Positions 36,663-44,987 of a stretch of DNA of 53,694 nucleotides are shown here, piece by piece; position 1 is the stretch's first letter, and every line of letters starts with the position of its first letter. This DNA is from Methylobacter sp. (GTDB lineage Bacteria; Pseudomonadota; Gammaproteobacteria; Methylococcales; Methylomonadaceae), in NCBI GenBank assembly GCA_026399025.1, contig JAPLRU010000051.1, positions 1 through 53,694 of the forward strand. Direction: 5' to 3'. Under the pieces are notes generated by a model, which had not been told where the DNA came from, made no database searches, and saw only the letters and a program-made list of their open reading frames with translations. A program made the position numbers and the translations under genes.

Positions 36663-37187
36663 TTATTTCTTCTTTTTCGGCGCCATCACCATAACCATCT
36701 GACGACCTTCCATTTTAGGAAATTGCTCGACGATGGCTATCTCTTCCAAATCTTTTTCTATTCGCTTCAGCAGGTCGACACCGATTTCCCGATGAGCCAT
36801 TTCGCGTCCGCGGTAACGCAAGGTAATTTTGGTTTTATCACCGTCGTTAAGGAATTTGGTTAAACTTCGCAGTTTAACTTGATAATCCCCTTCGTCGGTT
36901 CCAGGTCTGAATTTAATTTCTTTGACCTGAACCTGTTTTTGTTTCTTTTTGGCGACTGCGAGTTTTTTGTTTAACTCAAACTGGTATTTGCCGTAATTCA
37001 TCACCTTGCAAACCGGAGGGTCCGCGTTTGGCGATATTTCAACTAAATCCAAGTCTGCAGCATACGCAATCTGTTTGGCTTCATCTAACGAGATAATACC
37101 TAACGCCTCACCTTCCGGACCTGTTACCCTCACCCGTCTTGCGGTGATCGAGTCATTCAGGCGCGTTTCATCTTTTTTAGCAGCGAT
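36663..37187 (-). CDS. infC: Translation initiation factor IF-3 with a rare AUC start
   Basis: A 174-residue protein when read from the ATC at 37187. IF-3 keeps the 30S subunit free and rejects non-canonical start codons. The family N-terminus ([20 protein letters not shown]) lies upstream of the first ATG/GTG (GTG 37133), so the gene must start before it. The only candidate between the in-frame TAG at 37191-37193 and this conserved sequence is ATC (or the codon before it, AAT). A GGAGG at 37196-37200 sits eight bases ahead of it. Rare starts on infC (AUU in E. coli) are known and give autoregulation by IF-3 itself. The two-domain structure with the linker near 85-95 is normal. thrS ends 21 bases upstream. 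Confidence 0.92.
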   Translation of the reverse strand: MAAKKDETRLNDSITARRVRVTGPEGEALGIISLDEAKQIAYAADLDLVEISPNADPPVCKVMNYGKYQFELNKKLAVAKKKQKQVQVKEIKFRPGTDEGDYQVKLRSLTKFLNDGDKTKITLRYRGREMAHREIGVDLLKRIEKDLEEIAIVEQFPKMEGRQMVMVMAPKKKK

Positions 37188-37208
37188 ATTCTAATCCTCC
37201 AAAATCAT

Positions 37209-39116
37209 TCATTTTCTGTCTGCGATCTCTTGTTTTAACCGTTCGATAAAATCACGGAAAGCCAGACTACCTAAGTCATCACCTTTTTGCGTGCGTACCG
37301 TAATGCTTTGTTGTTCTAATTCTTTGTCACCGATAATGACAAGATACGGTACGCGCTGCATAGAATGCTCGCGGATTTTAAACCCGATCTTCTCATTTCT
37401 CAAGTCAATTTTTACCCGGATGCCTTGTTTTTCAAGGTCTAGCATCATTTGCGAGGCATATTCCGCATGTCGGTCGGTAATATTAAGCACGACTACTTGC
37501 ACTGGAGACAGCCACAGCGGGAAGGTTCCGGCATGTTGTTCAATCAAAATGCCGATAAAACGTTCCAGCGAGCCGAGTATCGCTCTGTGCAGCATAACCG
37601 GCACTTGCCTGGATCCGTCTTCGGCGATATAAGTCGCATCCAAACGGCCGGGCATCGAAAAATCCACCTGAATCGTGCCACATTGCCAGACTCGTCCGAT
37701 ACAGTCTTTTAATGAAAATTCAATTTTAGGTCCGTAAAAAGCACCTTCGCCCGGCTGCAAATCCCATTTCAAGCCTTTGGTATTCAGCGCCAGCTCAAGA
37801 GCGTTTTCCGCTTTATCCCAAACCGAGTCATCACCCACTCTGTTTGCAGGGCGGGTGGATAATTTAATGATAACTTCTTCAAAGCCGAAATCTTTGTAAA
37901 CATCGAACAGCATATCGATAAAGGTCGACACTTCGTCCTGAATCTGGCCCTCGGTACAGAAGATATGCGCGTCGTCCTGAACAAAGTTCCTGACCCGCAT
38001 CAAGCCATGCAAAGTGCCGGAAGGTTCATTGCGATGACAAGAGCCGAATTCCGCCAAACGAATCGGTAAATCACGGTAGCTTTTAAGGCCCTGATTATAA
38101 ATCTGTACATGGCAAGGGCAGTTCATCGGTTTAATCGCGTAGTCGCGATTCTCGGAGTGCGTGGTGAAAATCATGTCACCGAATTTTTCCCAGTGGCCGG
38201 ACCTTTCCCATAAAGAGCGATCCACGACCTGCGGCGTTCTAACTTCGCCGTAACCGTTTACCCGTAATTTTTCGCGGATATACTGCTCAACCTGTTGATA
38301 GATAACCCAGCCTTTTTCGTGCCAGAACACCATGCCGGGCGCTTCTTCCTGGGAATGAAACAAGTCCAGTGTTTTCGCCAGCTTACGGTGGTCGCGCTTT
38401 TCCGCTTCTTCCAAGCGATGCAGATAAGCCTGTAAATCTTTTTTATCGCCCCAGGCCGTGCCGTAAATGCGTTGCAGCATTTCATTGTCGGAATTGCCGC
38501 GCCAATAGGCTCCGGCAATCTTCATCAGCTTAAAGACTTTTAATTTGCCGGTGCTGGGTACATGAGGACCGCGGCACAGGTCGGTAAATCCGCCTTGCTC
38601 ATATAAAGATAAATCTTCATTAGCGGGGATGGATTCGATGATCTCGGCTTTATAGGCTTCGCCCTGATTCTTAAAAAACGTGACCGCTTCATCTCGCGAT
38701 AACACCGAGCGGTGGACCGGATAATCTTCAGCGGCCAACTGTTCCATCTTTTTTTCAATGGCGCTTAGATCGTCGGGCGTAAAAGGTCTTTCATAGGAAA
38801 AATCGTAAAAAAAGCCGTTTTCGATGACCGGTCCGATCGTGACTTGCGCGGAAGGAAATAATTGTTTGACGGCCTGGGCCAAGAGATGCGCAGTTGAATG
38901 GCGAATAACGCTGATGCCGTCTTCGTCCTTTGCGGTAATCAGTTGCAGCGTGGCATCCTGATCGATTAATGCACTGGCGTCGACCAGATTGCCGTTAACC
39001 TTGCCCGCCAACGTTGCCTTGGCTAATCCCGAACCGATAGACGACGCAACGTCCATTACTGTGACAGCGTGGTCGTATTCTCGCTTGGAGCCATCGGGAA
39101 GGGTGATTACCGGCAT
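37209..39116 (-). CDS. thrS: Threonyl-tRNA synthetase
   Basis: A 635-residue class II enzyme. The N-terminal TGS domain starts [20 protein letters not shown]. The editing domain has the [11 protein letters not shown] histidines near residue 73-77 and a [12 protein letters not shown] motif near 180. The catalytic core includes [11 protein letters not shown] with the zinc cysteine near 333 and [11 protein letters not shown]. The anticodon-binding domain is at the end ([16 protein letters not shown]). It heads the thrS-infC-rpmI-rplT-pheST-ihfA-merR operon. Only 26 bases separate its ATG from a terminator-like hairpin behind tRNA-Val, so its own promoter is not obvious. Confidence 0.98.
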   Translation of the reverse strand: MPVITLPDGSKREYDHAVTVMDVASSIGSGLAKATLAGKVNGNLVDASALIDQDATLQLITAKDEDGISVIRHSTAHLLAQAVKQLFPSAQVTIGPVIENGFFYDFSYERPFTPDDLSAIEKKMEQLAAEDYPVHRSVLSRDEAVTFFKNQGEAYKAEIIESIPANEDLSLYEQGGFTDLCRGPHVPSTGKLKVFKLMKIAGAYWRGNSDNEMLQRIYGTAWGDKKDLQAYLHRLEEAEKRDHRKLAKTLDLFHSQEEAPGMVFWHEKGWVIYQQVEQYIREKLRVNGYGEVRTPQVVDRSLWERSGHWEKFGDMIFTTHSENRDYAIKPMNCPCHVQIYNQGLKSYRDLPIRLAEFGSCHRNEPSGTLHGLMRVRNFVQDDAHIFCTEGQIQDEVSTFIDMLFDVYKDFGFEEVIIKLSTRPANRVGDDSVWDKAENALELALNTKGLKWDLQPGEGAFYGPKIEFSLKDCIGRVWQCGTIQVDFSMPGRLDATYIAEDGSRQVPVMLHRAILGSLERFIGILIEQHAGTFPLWLSPVQVVVLNITDRHAEYASQMMLDLEKQGIRVKIDLRNEKIGFKIREHSMQRVPYLVIIGDKELEQQSITVRTQKGDDLGSLAFRDFIERLKQEIADRK

Positions 39117-39142
39117 CGTTTACCTATGTTCAGTGTCTACAA

Positions 39143-39171
39143 TAAAAAAAGCACTGCGGTGCAGTGCTTTA
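39143..39171 (-). terminator. Rho-independent terminator between tRNA-Val and thrS
   Basis: On the minus strand AAAGCACTGC and GCAGTGCTTT form a ten-pair stem around a three-base loop, followed by a run of seven T. It ends the tRNA-Val transcript. Because it is so near thrS it may double as an attenuator with read-through into the operon. Confidence 0.85.
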
Positions 39172-39177
39172 AATGTT

Positions 39178-39254
39178 TGGTAGGCACGAGTGGACTCGAA
39201 CCACCGACCCCCACCATGTCAAGGTGGTGCTCTAACCAACTGAGCTACGCGCCT
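39178..39254 (-). tRNA. tRNA-Val (anticodon GAC)
   Basis: A 77-base tRNA. Acceptor AGGCGCG faces CGTGCCT-A-CCA, with CCA encoded. The anticodon stem CCACC/GGTGG holds TTGACAT, so the anticodon is GAC. The T arm has GGTTCGAGTCC. Confidence 0.95.
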
Positions 39255-39366
39255 GAAGTTTATCTAACTTCGAGCCGGGCATTATACCCATATATTTTTG
39301 TTATGCAAGCCCTTGTGCTTTTTAATATTGCAGATGCGCAAAAAAACGGAACTCTCCAATCACTTA

Positions 39367-40170
39367 TCAGCTCAATTCCGAGCAAGCCAGGCTGATTCTT
39401 TCCGGTATTGCTCCGAGCTTCAATGCGGATAAGTTCCCTTGCGCCGGTAAAGGATAAATGCCGGGGAAGATGTCGTCTTCAAAATTAGCGTCATCCGCAA
39501 AAATGATATTCAAATTGGTGGTAAGACGGTCGGGTAGTCGATACCAAGGCAGTAAACCTTCGGCTTGCGATGTTATTGCACCGCTGCTGTCGAAATCCAG
39601 TCTTCCCGGTTCTTTGTAATATTTCATCAAGGTAAAGGCATTCACGATAAAGCGCAACCGTCTCCAGCCCCTGAGTTTTGCACTCCAGCGCGATTGATCT
39701 CGCTGCCTGTTTTCGAGTAAAGCCGTGTAATTATTCATGGACAGCACGGACTCAACTTCATAGGAAAAGGTTAAGGCCTGACTAAAACTCCATTCAACAG
39801 GAATACCCGCATGGACCAGCGTGAAGTTAAGATTGGAATCATGGTGAATAAAGCTACGGCGACGCAACCATTTTAATAGTTCGTCCCGATCCGGGGCATT
39901 AAGAATATCATCCAGCGTATCGCCCGCTTCTGTTTGCTCAAAACCTTCCGCTATCGCTAATAAATACAATTCCTGATTGCCCAGCACGGTAACGGCTTTT
40001 TTGCCTAAATCCTTGACAAAGCGGAGTACAGCCAACGATTCCGGACCTTCATTGACTAAATTACCGGTAAACCATAAGCAGTCGTTTTCCGGATCGAACT
40101 GTATTTTTTCCAGCAATTTTAATAATAATTGATAATTGCCTTTTACATTACCGATGGCGTAAGTGGTCAT
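39367..40170 (-). CDS. ApaH-like protein without catalytic residues (putative pseudoenzyme)
   Basis: A 267-residue homologue of the symmetrical diadenosine tetraphosphatase ApaH, close to normal length. The overall sequence tracks ApaH (GFDP-like FDPEND, LWFTG, VLRFVKDLG, APDRDELLKWLR, LRGWRRLRFIVNAFT). The metal sites do not: GD8 is GN8, H10 is K10, TGD37 is TGN37, R41 is E41, and NH66D is NQ66E. The late GHW reads ADD, and the DTGC tail is missing. Only H120 is kept. It therefore cannot be a normal Ap4A hydrolase. The frame is open and smooth, so it is maintained, perhaps as a nucleotide-binding sensor. An ATG 21 bases further upstream (40191) is also possible. It is divergent to the nifF-like gene. 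Confidence 0.8.
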   Translation of the reverse strand: MTTYAIGNVKGNYQLLLKLLEKIQFDPENDCLWFTGNLVNEGPESLAVLRFVKDLGKKAVTVLGNQELYLLAIAEGFEQTEAGDTLDDILNAPDRDELLKWLRRRSFIHHDSNLNFTLVHAGIPVEWSFSQALTFSYEVESVLSMNNYTALLENRQRDQSRWSAKLRGWRRLRFIVNAFTLMKYYKEPGRLDFDSSGAITSQAEGLLPWYRLPDRLTTNLNIIFADDANFEDDIFPGIYPLPAQGNLSALKLGAIPERISLACSELS

Positions 40171-40394
40171 AATTTTTAGTGTCCAAGTCAAGAGTGCTTA
40201 TAAAGCATCAATTATGATGCCAGATACCCGGAGCATGGGGCGATAACAGACATATTAGTTATAAGCTATTGATAGATTTTAATTAATAAGAAGATAACGC
40301 GTTAAGGAATAATGCTTGAAAGTGCTCTCCTGAACCGGGCGTCATTGTCGCGCACTGTTGTTTTGTAACAAAACCATCCATGCTTCGGTCATAT

Positions 40395-40410
40395 TGTTAC
40401 TAAGATGACC
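40395..40410 (+). promoter_or_regulatory. Candidate NifA-type upstream activator sequence
   Basis: TGT-N10-ACC, one base off the NifA consensus TGT-N10-ACA, about 105 bases before the -24 element. A second near-match, TGT-N9-ACA, lies at 40356-40370. Both are weak motifs on their own. Confidence 0.35.
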
Positions 40411-40497
40411 GGAAAAGACCGCAGCTTATCCGATGAATCGCCAGCCTGTATTGCTGCTGAAGCGGGCTAACGACCGTTTTACCCGATAAAACCGGTG

Positions 40498-40514
40498 TTG
40501 GTTTAAATATTGCT
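40498..40514 (+). promoter_or_regulatory. Sigma-54 (-24/-12) promoter of the flavodoxin gene
   Basis: TTGG followed by ten bases and then GC (TTGG TTTAAATATT GC). The GG-N10-GC spacing and the TTGC of the -12 half are exact, while the CAC after TGG is replaced by TTT. The expected start would be near 40525, 23 bases before the ATG. The rest of 40192-40547 holds no gene. Confidence 0.6.
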
Positions 40515-40547
40515 GGGCATTAACCGGCAATTAACTTGGGGTTCATT

Positions 40548-41093
40548 ATGAACAAGATCGGAATATTTTACGGTACTGAGACAGGCATGACGGAAGCGAT
40601 GGCTCAGATCATGTATAGGGTTTTAGGCGATGACATTGCCAGTGAACCGGCTAATGTGAATCAGGCAAAAGTGTCGGAATTATTGCACTATAAAGCCCTG
40701 ATTCTGGGAACACCCAGTTACGGGGTCGGAGAATTGCCGGGTAGAACGACAGGCAGTGAATACGGCAACTGGGAAGAATTTTTATTCCGGCTGGACGAAT
40801 CCGACTTGTCCGGGAAACGGATAGCCCTGTTTGGTTTGGGTAATCAACAAAAATATTACGACCGCTTTGCCGGCTCCCTGATTCATTTGTACCGGCATTG
40901 CGTTGCTTACGGCGCCGAGGTTATAGGAGCCTGGAGTACCGAAGGCTATCATTTCACCCGCTCGCACTCGGTTATCGACGATAAATTTGTCGGCCTGGTG
41001 CTGGATCATCATAGTCAGCCGGAAATGACCACGGCCCGGATTATCGGCTGGCTGGAACAGATTAAGCCGGGCTTGCTGGAGAAATTGAATTAA
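40548..41093 (+). CDS. nifF: Long-chain flavodoxin, NifF-like
   Basis: A 181-residue flavodoxin. The FMN phosphate loop is GTETGMTEAMA near residues 9-19. FMN-stacking loops are TPSYGVGELPG near 54-64 and GLGNQQKYYDRFAGS near 94-108, with the long-chain insertion present. The C-terminal DDKFVGLVLD is typical of the NifF/FldA group. ATG 40548 is chosen because GGGG lies seven bases before it. NifF donates low-potential electrons to nitrogenase reductase. The sigma-54 element in front supports the nif reading over housekeeping FldA. Genes that follow on the same strand may share its control. Confidence 0.8.
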   Translation: MNKIGIFYGTETGMTEAMAQIMYRVLGDDIASEPANVNQAKVSELLHYKALILGTPSYGVGELPGRTTGSEYGNWEEFLFRLDESDLSGKRIALFGLGNQQKYYDRFAGSLIHLYRHCVAYGAEVIGAWSTEGYHFTRSHSVIDDKFVGLVLDHHSQPEMTTARIIGWLEQIKPGLLEKLN

Positions 41094-41143
41094 TGTTTTC
41101 GCCCTGCCAATTAAACCGGGATGAGTTGATTGATGCTGGGTAC

Positions 41144-41186
41144 GAATTCATTCGTGCAGTGGCAAATTAAAAGCACGAATGAATTC
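41144..41186. repeat. Perfect 14-base inverted repeat between flavodoxin and the next gene
   Basis: GAATTCATTCGTGC (41144-41157) and its exact complement GCACGAATGAATTC (41173-41186) with a 15-base loop. No T-run follows, so it is not a terminator. The loop and right arm also contain TGGCA then, ten bases after GG, a GC, which resembles a second -24/-12 promoter without the TT. Confidence 0.8.
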
Positions 41187-41261
41187 ACGCCCTCCCAATG
41201 TTAAATCGTTCACTTAAAGCAAAAACGGTCAGGGCGAATTATTAACCGAAGGATATTCATA

Positions 41262-41723
41262 ATGACGAACGAACCGAACAACGCCGACAGTATCGCTCAA
41301 TTCTGCCGCTATATCGCCGAACAAAAACCGCTGTTGAAAAAACACTACGAACAGTTACTCGCCCAAGATCTTTCGCGGCAACAATGGAACGGCTGCTTTC
41401 AACGCAATGTGCCGGCCGTTTTAGAACACACTTATAACGACGCGCTGGCTTTTATTCAAACACTGCCGTTCGATAGTACTTCGAGTCCGGTTAACAAAGG
41501 GTTATCGGATTTAACCAAGCAAGCGCTGAGCGCTTTCGACGGATTCATCGACGATTTTTTATTGTTTGTGGTCGATAAACACCGCACCTCCTGCGCACTA
41601 TCCAATTTTCCCGACGAACATAAGCCGGACAAAGCTTACGTCAACGAAGTAAAGCGGGACATCGCCGGGCTTTGGCAACACTTTGCTGTAGCCGTTAACA
41701 GCCATTTTCTGGAATGCCGGTAG
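41262..41723 (+). CDS. Hypothetical helical protein in the nifF-like cluster
   Basis: A 153-residue soluble, mostly helical protein. I do not recognise the family. Features are a polar N-terminus, an AQDLSRQQWNGCFQRNVPAV segment near residue 35-54, and two cysteines (C46 and C112 approximate). No signal peptide or membrane segment. The GAAGGA ribosome site is good. It lies between the flavodoxin and a GST on the same strand; if those are nitrogen-fixation genes, it may protect or mature nitrogenase, which is inference only. Confidence 0.6.
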   Translation: MTNEPNNADSIAQFCRYIAEQKPLLKKHYEQLLAQDLSRQQWNGCFQRNVPAVLEHTYNDALAFIQTLPFDSTSSPVNKGLSDLTKQALSAFDGFIDDFLLFVVDKHRTSCALSNFPDEHKPDKAYVNEVKRDIAGLWQHFAVAVNSHFLECR

Positions 41724-41756
41724 CGCAGTCCATTCAAAAATACACAGGAAAATCGA

Positions 41757-42377
41757 ATGAAATTGTATTTAACGCCGGGTTCCTGCACGACCGGCATTCA
41801 TATTTTAATGGAAGAACTGGACCTGGTTTTCGAAGCGCATTTGGTCAATCTAATGAACGGCGATCACAACACGCCGGAATATCTGGCGCTGAACCCGAAA
41901 GCCACGATCCCGACGCTGGTACGCAATGACGGCAGCGCATTGACCGAGTTTCAAGCAATCGCTTACTGGCTGGCGCGAAGCTATCCCAAAGCCAAACTGT
42001 TGCCCGGCGACCCGGACGGCGATGCTCGCGTGATTGAGTTGATGGATTACGCGGTCGGCACGATTCACGGCCAGGGCTTTGCCAGGATTTTCACCACCGA
42101 CAAGTTCGCGCTGCGCGAAGCCGATTTTGAAGCGGTAAAAGCCCAGGGCATGGACATTGTTAAGCGTGCATTTGCGATTGTTAACGACAGTTTGTCGGCT
42201 CAAGGCTATGTCATCGACACGTTCAGCATTGCCGATGCGGCATTGTTTTATGTCGAGTTTTGGGCCGACAAAACCGGGATTACGCTGCCGGAAAACTGTT
42301 TAAAGCATTATCGCCTGATGCTTGAGCGTCCGGTGGTTAAGCGGGTCTTGATGGAAGAAGGTTACCGTTTGAATTAG
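41757..42377 (+). CDS. Glutathione S-transferase, beta-class-like
   Basis: A 206-residue protein with an N-terminal thioredoxin fold (MKLYLTPGSCTTGIHILMEE). Cys10 is at the position used by beta-class enzymes. The glutathione loop is NPKATIPTLVRNDGSALTE near 43-61, with the family cis-proline (IPTL) and a following ALTE acidic contact. The all-helical C-domain has YVIDTFSIADAALFYVEFWA near 153-172 with the N-capping box. An AGGA ribosome site lies ahead of the ATG. Such GSTs occur beside nif genes in some diazotrophs, from memory, which fits oxygen or thiol protection. Confidence 0.85.
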   Translation: MKLYLTPGSCTTGIHILMEELDLVFEAHLVNLMNGDHNTPEYLALNPKATIPTLVRNDGSALTEFQAIAYWLARSYPKAKLLPGDPDGDARVIELMDYAVGTIHGQGFARIFTTDKFALREADFEAVKAQGMDIVKRAFAIVNDSLSAQGYVIDTFSIADAALFYVEFWADKTGITLPENCLKHYRLMLERPVVKRVLMEEGYRLN

Positions 42378-42444
42378 CCGCTTCCGGGTTGCCGATCCGA
42401 AGATTGAGAACTGACGCAATCATAATAAATGAGGTAAATAAAAG

Positions 42445-42834
42445 ATGGCATTGATTGAAAAAACCGATATACATATCGTCGGGCATGACCAAATCGACAC
42501 CGATCATGATGAGTTCATCAGCTTACTAAACCGGCTGGACGCCGCCGATAACAAGGATTTCCCGGCCTTGTTCCAGCAATTATACGAACATACCGAACAG
42601 CATTTCGATCGGGAAAACCAGTTGATGCAACAGTTCTCTTATCCGGGAGAAACCGAGCATAAAGGCGAGCATCAACGCGTTCTCGGAGAGTTCAAGCAAT
42701 TTAAATCGCGGGTTGATAAAGGTCTGATTGCTTTTGGCCACTTGTTTATCAAAGACCGTCTACCGCAATGGTTCGGTCTGCATGTAAGCACCATGGACAG
42801 CGCGCTGGCCGCGCATGTTAAAGCTCAATCTTAA
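42445..42834 (+). CDS. Bacteriohemerythrin
   Basis: A 129-residue four-helix di-iron protein. Iron ligands are in order: H in TDHDEF near 24, HTEQHFDRENQ with two histidines and a glutamate near 50-58, H in KGEHQRV, and H/D in LHVSTMD near 112-117. It reversibly binds oxygen. In methanotrophs such proteins are thought to deliver or buffer oxygen, and near a nif flavodoxin it could protect nitrogenase. A GAGG ribosome site precedes the ATG. Its TAA is directly followed by the ATG of the next gene, so both are co-translated. Confidence 0.92.
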   Translation: MALIEKTDIHIVGHDQIDTDHDEFISLLNRLDAADNKDFPALFQQLYEHTEQHFDRENQLMQQFSYPGETEHKGEHQRVLGEFKQFKSRVDKGLIAFGHLFIKDRLPQWFGLHVSTMDSALAAHVKAQS

Positions 42835-43437
42835 ATGACTCGACCGATGGCGAGTTGCCCGGAGCTGGAGATTATTGACGGTTTTTACGATGCCGCCGAA
42901 TGCGAACGCATCTATCGGCATTTACGGCACCAACATCAGTGGCCCGATAATCGCTATACTGTCGCCGGACGGCAGTTCATTCTGCCCAGATTGCAAACTT
43001 GGCATGCCGATCCGGGAATTCGCTACAGCTACAGTAACAACCTGCTGCAAACCCGACCCTGGACGCCGGTGCTGTCCGATCTTAGAAGCCAAATCGAGAC
43101 CTACCTGAATTTTTCCTTTAATTCGGTATTGGTTAATTTGTATCGAAACGGCAACGATTATGTCGGTTGGCATTCGGACAACGAAGCGGAACTGGGCGAG
43201 CAACCGTTTATCGCCTCAGTAACCTTCGGCGCGGAACGCCGATTTGAATTCCGGCATAAGAAATCTTCGGAAAATGGCCGGGTCTTGTTGCGTAGCGGCA
43301 CTTTGTTAATTATGCAGCCGAACTTTCAACATCATTGGCTGCACAGTCTTCCTATCGATCAAAACGTCTCAGAAGGACGCATCAATTTAACTTTCCGCAA
43401 AGTCATTACCCCGGCCCTTAACGGTCTATCCCCTTAG
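42835..43437 (+). CDS. AlkB-like 2-oxoglutarate/Fe(II) dioxygenase
   Basis: A 200-residue oxygenase. The iron ligands are H and D in VGWHSDNEAELG (near 104-106) and H in MQPNFQHHWLHSLP near 164-169. The 2-oxoglutarate arginine is in RINLTFRK near 186-192, and ASVTFGAERRFEFRHK contacts the base. It resembles ALKBH2/3-like bacterial AlkB proteins that remove alkyl damage from DNA or RNA. It begins directly at the stop of the hemerythrin gene, so oxygen supply and an oxygen-using enzyme are linked. No ada or other repair gene is near. Confidence 0.88.
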   Translation: MTRPMASCPELEIIDGFYDAAECERIYRHLRHQHQWPDNRYTVAGRQFILPRLQTWHADPGIRYSYSNNLLQTRPWTPVLSDLRSQIETYLNFSFNSVLVNLYRNGNDYVGWHSDNEAELGEQPFIASVTFGAERRFEFRHKKSSENGRVLLRSGTLLIMQPNFQHHWLHSLPIDQNVSEGRINLTFRKVITPALNGLSP

Positions 43438-43501
43438 GCTTGTCGGCGGAACAACTTAGGGATAATGCGTTTTTAAAAATACCATTATGATGTGCTTTGC
43501 T

Positions 43502-43828
43502 ATCGTTCCCACGCTCCGGAGACTGTGAAAGTATTCGTTTTAGAACAAAAGCAAAAGCATTCACCACGAAGGCACGAACGACTGTATGGATGCAGGAGGT
43601 AGAGCAACGCAGGAGCAGTTGCCGAGGACACGAAGTTTTCAATACATTGAGTTTAAAGAATTATTTTTCCTTCGTGATCTTCGTGCCTTCGTGGTGAAGA
43701 GTTTTTTAAACCGATTTTGATAATACTTTCACAGTCTCTCCGGCGTGGGAACGCAGTGAGGGACGCTCCTGCGTCCCGTACCGCTAGAGCGGTACTTCGA
43801 CATTCCCATGCCGGAGCGTGGGAACGAT
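43502..43828. repeat. Nested palindromic repeat, copy 3, extended
   Basis: Has the same arms and CACGAAGG core as copy 1, and carries the 46-base mini-repeat insert near 43572-43618, as in copy 2. After the right arm it has an extra block: GGGACGCTCCTGCGTCCC, GTACCGCTAGAGCGGTAC (two small hairpins) and then another arm GGAGCGTGGGAACGAT. It is thus a compound of at least three units. No gene lies in 43438-43996 otherwise. Confidence 0.85.
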
Positions 43829-43996
43829 GTCGCTTTATTCACTTTAGACTCTATAACACGACAAGTCCGCATTGAACGACGATTTTCATGCTTTAGCTGA
43901 CTGTTTTAATGCGTTTGCCCTGTCACCAGACCGTGTTTTTTAAAATACTCTCAGCCGTTATGTTGTAGAATCACCCACTTTTATCCCAGCTTTCAG

Positions 43997-44986
43997 ATGA
44001 CCATCAGGCTACCCCTACCGCGCATCGCATTAACTCCCGGAGAACCCGCGGGCATCGGCCCCGATCTTTGCCTTCAGCTTGCGCAACAGAATTTACCCTG
44101 TCAAATCATTGTCATAGCCGGTCCGAAATTATTAAAACAACGCGCTGAACAATTAGGCTTGTCAATTCAAATAAAAGAATTCGACAGTACTCTGCCGGCT
44201 AAAGCTCAAACTGCCGGATGCCTGACGATATTGCCGGTAGAACCGGCGGAACCGGTTCAATGCGGACAATTAAATCCGGGCAACAGCCGCGCTGTGTTAA
44301 AAGCCATCACCAAGGCGGCTAAAGGTTGCATGGACGGTACTTTTGACGCGATGGTCACAGGACCGGTGCATAAGGGCGTTATCAACGATGCGGGTTTGCC
44401 CTTTAGCGGTCATACCGAATTTATTGCAGGCATTACCGGCGGCTATCCGGTGATGATGCTGGCGACGCCGGGTTTGCGGGTCGCCTTGGTGACGACGCAT
44501 TTGCCGCTGGCGGAAGTCAGTCAAGCCATTACTCATACCCGCTTGCGCACGGTGATTCGGATACTGAATCAAGAGCTGCGCTCGCGTTTCGGCATCGCTA
44601 AGCCGAAAATACTGGTGTGCGGACTGAATCCTCATGCCGGTGAAAACGGTCATTTGGGCCGGGAAGAAATCGACATTATCGAGCCGGTACTGGATGGTTT
44701 TCGCAAGCAGGGCCTGGATCTACAGGGACCGTTACCCGCGGATACGCTGTTCACCGCCAAATACCTGGACACGGCGGATGCGGTGTTGGCGATGTATCAC
44801 GACCAAGGCTTGCCGGTACTTAAGCATATAGGCTTCGGGCAGGCTGTTAATATTACGCTGGGACTGCCGATTATCCGTACCTCGGTTGATCACGGCACCG
44901 CTTTGGATTTGGCCGGTACCGGCAAGGCCGATTTGGGCAGTCTACAGTTCGCATTGCAAACCGCATTAACCATGGTTACACACTAA
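43997..44986 (+). CDS. pdxA: 4-hydroxythreonine-4-phosphate dehydrogenase
   Basis: A 329-residue enzyme of vitamin B6 synthesis. The start [20 protein letters not shown] is diagnostic. It has [21 protein letters not shown] near 115-135 and the metal and substrate histidines in VTTHLPL near 165 and [15 protein letters not shown] near 265. The GHTE histidine and YHDQ histidine fit the catalytic zinc-site residues of PdxA. It oxidises the substrate and decarboxylates it to 3-amino-1-hydroxyacetone phosphate. rsmA starts one base after its stop, the standard pdxA-rsmA pair. The usual surA, apaG and apaH neighbours are absent here. Confidence 0.97.
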   Translation: MTIRLPLPRIALTPGEPAGIGPDLCLQLAQQNLPCQIIVIAGPKLLKQRAEQLGLSIQIKEFDSTLPAKAQTAGCLTILPVEPAEPVQCGQLNPGNSRAVLKAITKAAKGCMDGTFDAMVTGPVHKGVINDAGLPFSGHTEFIAGITGGYPVMMLATPGLRVALVTTHLPLAEVSQAITHTRLRTVIRILNQELRSRFGIAKPKILVCGLNPHAGENGHLGREEIDIIEPVLDGFRKQGLDLQGPLPADTLFTAKYLDTADAVLAMYHDQGLPVLKHIGFGQAVNITLGLPIIRTSVDHGTALDLAGTGKADLGSLQFALQTALTMVTH

Positions 44987-44987
44987 A

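Noticed and set aside
40356..40370. TGT-N9-ACA as a NifA site
   Set aside because: The spacing is nine, not the required ten; it is mentioned only as a near-match next to a better candidate.
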